55,720 nt of DNA. Source: Bacillota bacterium (GTDB lineage Bacteria; Bacillota; Clostridia; Acetivibrionales; DTU013). The notes beneath the pieces were generated by a model. It had not been told where the DNA came from. It made no database searches and worked only from the letters and a program-made list of their open reading frames with translations. Position 1 is the first letter of the stretch. Each line of letters opens with the position of its first letter. Below, piece after piece: positions 50,295-55,720 of this stretch. Made by a program: the position numbers and the translations under genes. The stretch is from NCBI GenBank assembly GCA_023439545.1, contig JAEXNT010000069.1, positions 1-55,720 of the forward strand, in the 5' to 3' direction.

Positions 50295-52724
50295 TCATTC
50301 ATTCAACCTGATCCTTTCGATAATGGATTCCCGTCCGAGATTGTTTTTCACGGCAAACGTGATAACAGCCTGTATCAACGTATATGCGATCAAAATAAAT
50401 ATTATCGGTCCTATGGGAAAGACATACTCGGCATAGATTGCCTCCTGTTTGAACAGCTGGAATAAGCCGTAGCCGAGCCCAGTTCCCGCCAGCACCGATA
50501 TAATCGCACTTATCACACTGAAATACGTTCCCTCCATCTGGAGCATCCTGCCGAGTTGCCTGTTCGAAAGCCCAACGGCCTGAAGCATGCCGATCTCCCT
50601 TTTCCTTGAAAGGATACCCGTGATCATGGTATTCATAAGGTTCAGTATGCCTATCAACCCTATTATTCCGGCCAGGCTGAGCGCAGCAAAACGGATTCCG
50701 GATATCTGCCTTTCAAAGGTTTCATTTGTCTCTTTCTGTGAAACATAAGTAATACCTGCGTTATTATCGGCCATTCTTTCCAACGCACTTTCGACAGCGT
50801 CATATTTTTCTTCATCCGCATTAACGCAGATTCTGGCAAGCCTCTTATCGAGGCCGAGCCTTTCGAAAGTGTCCTGGTGCGCGACAAAAGTCGGTCCAAA
50901 TCCAGAAAAGCCAAGCCATGTAACATTTTTTTTGATGATCCCCTCTACGGTAAATTCTATCTCTTTAAAATCTTTATCGCTTTTGCCAAAGTATTCTTTC
51001 AAACGCACCTTGTCTCCAGGTTTAAATGGAGAGGCGCCGTCATCGCGGGCTGTTACAAGGACGCTGTCATTATTCTTCATAAGCTCAAGATCAGGCTTTC
51101 CCTCCACAACCTGTTCCAACTGTTCCTCCATAAAAGCGTCATCATATCCGTACAAGGAACAGTTCAGCTCCATACCGGTTTCAGGCTTTACCTCAGTATA
51201 GATAAAATCCTTGTCATACTTGAGATACAGCCCTTGATACATCACCGTTTCAACTTTATTCACTCCGTCGATGCTCCTGATTGCCCCAGCGATGCCATCG
51301 TCGAGCGGATTCTTGTCCGGATCCCATTGTCCAAGCCTCAGATAACCCGATGTCAATTGAAAGTCGCCGGTAGCGTAGGTATCCGTAAGATTCTGAACAT
51401 TCATACCGGATAATATCGTAGTAACCACTATAAATAGAGTACCGCTCATAATCAGGGATAGAAGTGTGATCAATGTTCTTTTGCGGTTTCTCCAGAGGTT
51501 TAGCCACGCCATTCTTGTGATTCCCACTGGCTGCGCGCCTTTTCTTGCAATCTTTTTCGAGGAAATCTCCGAGGAGTTGTAGCGTATTGCCTCAACAGGC
51601 GATATGGAAGACGCCATCCGTGAGGGCTTCCTGATCGAAATGGCTATCGAGAGCAGGCAGACAACTGCCGCAATTGGGAAAATGATTGGCGTCGTATGGA
51701 CGCTGAGATTTTCCTGGGCTATCGAGGGTATGACGAACAGGCTCAGTATATACCCCGCCATAAGCCCGGCTGGAATGGCTGCAACAGAGAGAAACAGGCC
51801 TTCCATGCGAATGATCTTCCTTATTTGCCTCCGGGTCGTACCTACCGCGGACAGAAGACCGAACTGCCTTATCCTCTGCGCTACTGAAATATTGAATATG
51901 TTATAAATCACAATACCTGCCGCAAACAAGACAACCAGTGCTACCAGGATATACGGGATCAATGAATTGCCATCGCCCGCAAGCACCGCGATATACCTGT
52001 CGTTCAGCTTTATGTCTTCATCCTTTACGCCGGATGATCTACCAAGCTCGATCGCTTCGGAAGAGATATCGAATTTCTTCTTCAGACGCACATCGACATT
52101 ATGACTCGACGGTCCGGACGAACCCTCAATTGCGAGTATAAAATCCTTTGATACGAGCGCAACTGAAGTGTTCCAATTGATTGCGACGGGAGAGTCTTTA
52201 AGGATACCGCTCAGCTTGAATGTATAATCCTTCGTATACGCTTTCCCATCCGTTCCGTAAGCCGTAAACGGCAACGTGACCGTTTCACCCGGTTCCGGCT
52301 TGATGTCCAGCTTTTCCAGTATCCAGTTCTCCAGTACTATCTCGCCTTTATTTGCAGGCATATTGCCTTTCGTCAATGACAGCCCTACCATTCCGATATT
52401 ATCTATATACTGTACGGCAAGAGAAATACTGCCCAGTTTGTCCGATCGGGGGCTTAAGCCGCAACCCATAACTTCAGACGCTTCTTCGACCTTGACATGG
52501 TTTTTAAGCACGGCAGCCTGCTCATCTGTAACATTGCGATATTCCGCGTGAACGTTTCCGGTCTGTGTGATGACCTGGTCGATAAGCATCTGCCGGATGC
52601 TGAAACCGAATATCCCGATGCAGGTCAAAAGGCAGGAAGACAGCATTATGGCAAGGATCGTCAGAATAACCCTGCTTTTCCCCGATTTGAGCCCCTTTAT
52701 TGCCAGATTTGAAATGCTATTCAA
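50295..52724 (-). CDS. MacB/FtsX-type ABC transporter permease
   Basis: The 809-aa protein has an N-terminal membrane helix followed by a large extracellular domain (40-250), an FtsX domain (about 260-370: VVLFAAGIVIYNIFNISVAQRIRQFGLL, in part VIYNIFNISVAQRIRQFGLL), a second helix (LITLLSLIMSGTLFIVVTTIL near 430), another extracellular domain and a C-terminal FtsX domain (ILNLMNTMITGILSRKREIGM, LQAVGLSNRQL). It probably exports or detoxifies a peptide or lipid substrate. The start is TTG at 52724; GGGGG lies 8 nt upstream, inside the ATPase gene, and the two genes overlap by 8 bp. Confidence 0.92.
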   Translation of the reverse strand: MNSISNLAIKGLKSGKSRVILTILAIMLSSCLLTCIGIFGFSIRQMLIDQVITQTGNVHAEYRNVTDEQAAVLKNHVKVEEASEVMGCGLSPRSDKLGSISLAVQYIDNIGMVGLSLTKGNMPANKGEIVLENWILEKLDIKPEPGETVTLPFTAYGTDGKAYTKDYTFKLSGILKDSPVAINWNTSVALVSKDFILAIEGSSGPSSHNVDVRLKKKFDISSEAIELGRSSGVKDEDIKLNDRYIAVLAGDGNSLIPYILVALVVLFAAGIVIYNIFNISVAQRIRQFGLLSAVGTTRRQIRKIIRMEGLFLSVAAIPAGLMAGYILSLFVIPSIAQENLSVHTTPIIFPIAAVVCLLSIAISIRKPSRMASSISPVEAIRYNSSEISSKKIARKGAQPVGITRMAWLNLWRNRKRTLITLLSLIMSGTLFIVVTTILSGMNVQNLTDTYATGDFQLTSGYLRLGQWDPDKNPLDDGIAGAIRSIDGVNKVETVMYQGLYLKYDKDFIYTEVKPETGMELNCSLYGYDDAFMEEQLEQVVEGKPDLELMKNNDSVLVTARDDGASPFKPGDKVRLKEYFGKSDKDFKEIEFTVEGIIKKNVTWLGFSGFGPTFVAHQDTFERLGLDKRLARICVNADEEKYDAVESALERMADNNAGITYVSQKETNETFERQISGIRFAALSLAGIIGLIGILNLMNTMITGILSRKREIGMLQAVGLSNRQLGRMLQMEGTYFSVISAIISVLAGTGLGYGLFQLFKQEAIYAEYVFPIGPIIFILIAYTLIQAVITFAVKNNLGRESIIERIRLNE

Positions 52725-53445
52725 TCCCGTCGCCCCCTTTTACCGCCGCTCTGCTTCCATCAGCCGGAACCCCGTTTCTATCGGCCGCAACCCTGCCGTC
52801 CTCTATCCGTATGACCCGGTCCGCCACCTGTGCTATCTTTTCGTCATGTGTAATAACTATGAGAGTCTGATGATACTTTGTAACTGACTTCCTGAGTAAG
52901 GCCATCATCTCCTCCCCGGTCTTCGAATCCAGGTTTCCGGTCGGTTCGTCCGCCAGTATTATCGACGGCTTGGTGGACAGGGCCCGTGCAATCGCAACAC
53001 GCTGCTGCTGTCCTCCTGAAAGCACGTTGGGCAGGCAGTCCTTTTTAGGATAGATGTTCAAAGTATCCATAAGCTCCCCGATATACGCCTCATCCGCCTC
53101 TACTCCGTCAAGTCCCAGAGGCAGCGTTACATTCTCCCAGATATTCAGCACGGGTACAAGGTTATACGCCTGAAAAACAAAGCCGATCTTTCTCCGTCTG
53201 AAAATTGCAAGCTCTTCATCATTCATCCTGAAAATATCCTTACCCTCGATGACCACCGTGCCTGCGGTAGGCCTGTCAAGACCGCCCATAAGGTGCAGCA
53301 GAGTGCTTTTCCCCGAGCCTGATGTTCCGACAATTGCGATGAACTCGCCCTCTTCCACCGAAATGCCGATATCGTCGACTGCCTTCACGAGGTATTCATC
53401 CCTGCCGTAATATTTTTTAAGTGATTTGGTTTCAAGAATTATCAT
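52717..53445 (-). CDS. ABC transporter ATP-binding protein (MacB/LolD-type)
   Basis: The 242-aa ATPase has Walker A GTSGSGKSTLLHLMGG, Q-loop VFQAYNLVP, signature LSGGQQQRVAIARAL, Walker B IILADEPTGNLD and H-loop VITHD, the standard MacB/LolD pattern. The start at 53445 (MIILETKSL) has GGAGG 5 nt upstream. It drives the adjacent FtsX-type permease. Confidence 0.95.
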   Translation of the reverse strand: MIILETKSLKKYYGRDEYLVKAVDDIGISVEEGEFIAIVGTSGSGKSTLLHLMGGLDRPTAGTVVIEGKDIFRMNDEELAIFRRRKIGFVFQAYNLVPVLNIWENVTLPLGLDGVEADEAYIGELMDTLNIYPKKDCLPNVLSGGQQQRVAIARALSTKPSIILADEPTGNLDSKTGEEMMALLRKSVTKYHQTLIVITHDEKIAQVADRVIRIEDGRVAADRNGVPADGSRAAVKGGDGIE

Positions 53446-53458
53446 AACGACCTCCAAA

Positions 53459-53600
53459 ATAAGTAGTTCTGCTGCGCCGATTTACCTAATGCTGAGAACA
53501 TCTCTACGTGAATTTACAAACTCTTGTCTTGAAGCATGTTCTCTACATGAAACCAACCGGCGCGACATAAAGCCAACCGGCGCAATGTTTACCCTAAGCT
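53459..53600. repeat. short direct and inverted repeats upstream of the ABC genes
   Basis: GAGAACAT (53497) and ATGTTCTC (53548) are inverted, and CTCTACGTGAA/CTCTACATGAA are direct copies next to them. Two copies of CCAACCGGCGC lie at about 53563 and 53582; the same AACCGGCGC string ends the MITE-like element at 37247. This is the likely regulatory region for the ABC operon, possibly bound by the neighbouring response regulator. Confidence 0.45.
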
Positions 53601-53626
53601 TATCATGGCAGGCTTACAGTACTCTT

Positions 53627-54853
53627 TCAAAGAGACTTACATTTCTGTAAGAAAAGACTGAACCGCGTGCCGCTTCCGGGAGCCGGTCCGACAATTATGC
53701 TGCCGCCCTGTTCCTCCAGTATTTTTCTCGTCAGGTAGAGTCCGACCCCCGAACCTTCGGTTTTCCTGACCGTTTCAGACCTGCCGCGGTAAAAGCGCTT
53801 GAAAATATCGTTGTACTCTTCTTTCGGTATACCGATCCCGTTGTCGGTAATATCCAGCCGGATGAAAAACTCGGTCACCATTACCTGCAGCAGTATCCTG
53901 CCGCCGTTTACCGTATATTTGACCCCGTTCTCCAGTATGTTGAAAATAGCCTCGCAGGTCCACTTGGGATCATGCAGGGCATAAAAGTCACGATCGGCGT
54001 TCAGTTCGATCGATATTCCCTTTTCGCAAGCTTTCTGAGCAACACCATCCATCGCGCTCCTCACAGTCTCGTTCAGGCTGCGGTTTTCCTGCACTATCTC
54101 GATCATACCCGATTCCAGTCTTGATATTTTTATCAGCGAACCTGTCAGCCATTCAAGGCGGTTTATCTCATCACGGCATCTGTTCAGAAATTCCTTCGTT
54201 TCAGCTTCGTCGGCGTCGCCGTTCAGCAGCATCGTATTAAAAAGCTTGATTGAAGAAAGCGGTGTTTTAACCTGGTGGGATATATCCGTTACCAGAGCCT
54301 GTACATTTTCCTTCTCCCGGTTAAGCTTCCCGACGGTCAGTCTGGTCCGGCCCGCGATCTGCATGAGCTGTGAATACAAAAGCCCAATCATGCCTTCCTT
54401 TTCCCTGATATCAGCTTCCGGCCCGTTTTCGAACATCCCTTCCAAAGCCTGCGAAAGCTCCTTCAGTTTCCTGTCGGTTATCTTTTTGCTTCCGATGAGC
54501 AGCAACAGACAGGATACCGCAATGACCGCAAAAAAAGCTAATAATGCCAGTATTATACCTGAATAGCCGGCTTTGGACCTTATATCGTTCAAAACGTTCA
54601 GTTTACTGTCATATCCGTATTTCTGTAGTATTTTTTCACCCAGTTCCGAGGCTTGTCCATCCGTTTTACCTAATACCGACAGGGCTATTTCTTCTTCCTT
54701 TTCCGGATATGCCGCGGCTATTTTCCCCGCCATTTCATAAGTCAATTGAAGCTGACCGCTACGGAGCGTATTAATGCTCAATAAACAAAACGCCGATGTG
54801 ACGGCCGCACAAATCACAAAAAAAATCAAAAACGCCAGGATCGTTTTCTTCAT
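53627..54853 (-). CDS. sensor histidine kinase
   Basis: The 408-aa protein has two membrane helices (ILAFLIFFVICAAVTSAFCLL and GIILALLAFFAVIAVSCLLLL) enclosing an extracellular sensor of about 80 residues. The phospho-acceptor box is ALVTDISHQVKTPLSSIKLF, the N box FNILENGVKYT, and the G boxes DNGIGIPKEE and GSGVGLYLTRKIL. The start at 54853 overlaps the regulator's stop in an ATGA junction. With the regulator and the MacB-like ABC genes downstream it probably forms a stress-sensing and efflux set. Confidence 0.93.
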   Translation of the reverse strand: MKKTILAFLIFFVICAAVTSAFCLLSINTLRSGQLQLTYEMAGKIAAAYPEKEEEIALSVLGKTDGQASELGEKILQKYGYDSKLNVLNDIRSKAGYSGIILALLAFFAVIAVSCLLLLIGSKKITDRKLKELSQALEGMFENGPEADIREKEGMIGLLYSQLMQIAGRTRLTVGKLNREKENVQALVTDISHQVKTPLSSIKLFNTMLLNGDADEAETKEFLNRCRDEINRLEWLTGSLIKISRLESGMIEIVQENRSLNETVRSAMDGVAQKACEKGISIELNADRDFYALHDPKWTCEAIFNILENGVKYTVNGGRILLQVMVTEFFIRLDITDNGIGIPKEEYNDIFKRFYRGRSETVRKTEGSGVGLYLTRKILEEQGGSIIVGPAPGSGTRFSLFLQKCKSL

Positions 54854-55560
54854 ATCCTGCTGCACCCTTCCTGCCATTTGTATCCCATTCCTCTTACATT
54901 ACCTATATATACCGGATTCGAGGGATCATTCTCTATTTTTTCACGGAGCCGCCTTATGTTAACGGCTATCGTATTTTCATCCACAAAGTTGCCGTCGATG
55001 TCCCAGAGGACAGATAATATCCGCTCCCTGGTCAAAACCTGCTGCGCGTTTTCAAGCAACAGCCGAAGCAGCTTGAATTCGTTTCTCGTTATTTCTATCT
55101 GTTCTCCGGACTTCATTAATTTCATTTCCGAAGGATAAAGTGTTATATCTCCCGATACCAGTACCGTTTGGCCGGATACGGGGGCTTTTGCCTTTTCGGC
55201 GGTTCTCCTTGCGAACGCGGCAATCTTGGACATAAGCACCGCAAGGCTGAAAGGCTTGGTTATGTAATCGTCGCCGCCCGTATCATACCCGGTCACTATG
55301 TCGGTTTCACGGTCACAGGCAGTCAGGAACAATATATATACGCTGCTGCGCTCCCGGATCTCACTGCAGAAATCGAAACCGCTTCCGTCCGGCAGGCCTG
55401 CATCGAGTATGATCAGATCGATACCTTCGGCATTGAAAATATCCCGCGCCTGCCCCAGGCTGAATGCCGGGTATACCTGGTAGCCCTCCTTTTTGAGTTT
55501 GAAACTGATACCTCTGTTCAGGGATTCGTCATCCTCCACCAAAAGTATATTAAGCGACAT
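54850..55560 (-). CDS. OmpR/PhoB-type response regulator
   Basis: The 236-aa protein has a receiver domain (ILLVEDDESLNRGI; phospho-Asp in LIILDAGLPDGSGFDF; conserved Lys in DYITKPFSLAVL) and a C-terminal winged helix (ITRNEFKLLRLLLENAQQVLTRERIL, in part NEFKLLRLLLENAQQVLTRE; ENTIAVNIRRLREKI). The start at 55560 (MSLNILLVE) is supported by AAAGGAGGTG, 8-9 nt upstream. Confidence 0.95.
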   Translation of the reverse strand: MSLNILLVEDDESLNRGISFKLKKEGYQVYPAFSLGQARDIFNAEGIDLIILDAGLPDGSGFDFCSEIRERSSVYILFLTACDRETDIVTGYDTGGDDYITKPFSLAVLMSKIAAFARRTAEKAKAPVSGQTVLVSGDITLYPSEMKLMKSGEQIEITRNEFKLLRLLLENAQQVLTRERILSVLWDIDGNFVDENTIAVNIRRLREKIENDPSNPVYIGNVRGMGYKWQEGCSRI

Positions 55561-55600
55561 AATCACACCTCCTTTTTCCATAATTCGTTATTAAAAATCA

Positions 55601-55720
55601 TAACCGCCGGCTTAGCCGGCGGTTTGCTCTTGCCCTGTAAGGGCATGTTACTGGCAGGGCTGAAAGCCCTACGAAAAGTCCGCCAACCGCATGGTTTTTC
55701 AAGCTACCGCTAAAGCGGTT
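55601..55720. repeat. cluster of short hairpins at the right edge
   Basis: Four perfect hairpins with 2-3-nt loops follow one another: AACCGCCGGC-TTA-GCCGGCGGTT, TGCCCT-GTA-AGGGCA, AGGGCT-GAA-AGCCCT and ACCGCT-AA-AGCGGT. The cluster lies upstream of the response-regulator operon and runs off the window. The stem-loop design (6-bp stem, 3-nt loop) matches the left-edge repeat unit GATGAC-TTC-GTCATC. Confidence 0.85.

Noticed and set aside
1..55720. CRISPR array, tRNA or rRNA genes
   Set aside because: No evenly spaced repeat with variable spacers and no tRNA or rRNA fold was recognised; the tandem repeats have no spacers.

Overview
The window is bacterial chromosome from an anaerobic, endospore-forming member of the Firmicutes, most likely class Clostridia. 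The spore protease Gpr, a Clostridia-type LigA, ECF transport modules, NiCo and c-di-AMP riboswitches, strong AGGAGG ribosome binding sites and frequent TTG/GTG starts all point that way. Base composition is moderate and gene density is high. No rRNA, tRNA, CRISPR array, prophage or intact transposase was found.

Layout. 1-8.3 kb, mostly minus strand: a 42-bp tandem repeat, a small unknown gene, a sigma-54 factor lacking its C-terminal RpoN box, a four-gene operon (zinc-ribbon membrane protein, DUF2085, 5-formyl-THF cyclo-ligase, CPBP protease), then cobT and a ferredoxin/ASKHA corrinoid-activation protein. 8.5-25.2 kb is housekeeping: gltX-glnS, ligA, an M50-like protein, a P-type cation ATPase behind a NiCo riboswitch, gpr, rpsT, holA, comEC, and an SH3-NlpC/P60 cell-wall hydrolase behind a c-di-AMP (ydaO) riboswitch. 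25.4-31.4 kb: a GNAT/DUF72 pair, beta and tiny gamma subunits of a sodium-pumping decarboxylase, a truncated glycosyltransferase, and a glycosyltransferase-CsaB fusion that suggests S-layer anchoring through a pyruvylated cell-wall polymer.

31.4-55.7 kb is accessory: a divergent AraC/MFS pair, a complete ECF importer (S, A-A, T), two tandem long-hairpin MITE-like elements, a two-P-loop ATPase, a rhamnulokinase remnant, GntR/UTRA, a serine hydrolase, an E2/CAT-fold protein without its catalytic His, a YtrA-type GntR with a frameshifted ABC transporter, arginase, a tandem-domain PII-like protein translationally coupled to a DUF1538 membrane protein, an SH3/membrane/MFS operon, and a MacB-like ABC exporter with a two-component system. 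The window ends in a cluster of short hairpins.

The most unusual signals are: (a) in-frame 18-bp-period repeats with a shared AAGCCGGC-like core inside the ASKHA protein, HolA and ComEC, together with tandem repeats that run across the stop codons of cobT and holA; (b) the PII-like/DUF1538 operon with palindromes at its promoter and a long leader; (c) a P2-type ATPase under a Ni/Co riboswitch; (d) the sigma-54 protein without an RpoN box; (e) several families of small palindromic repeats placed at gene ends.
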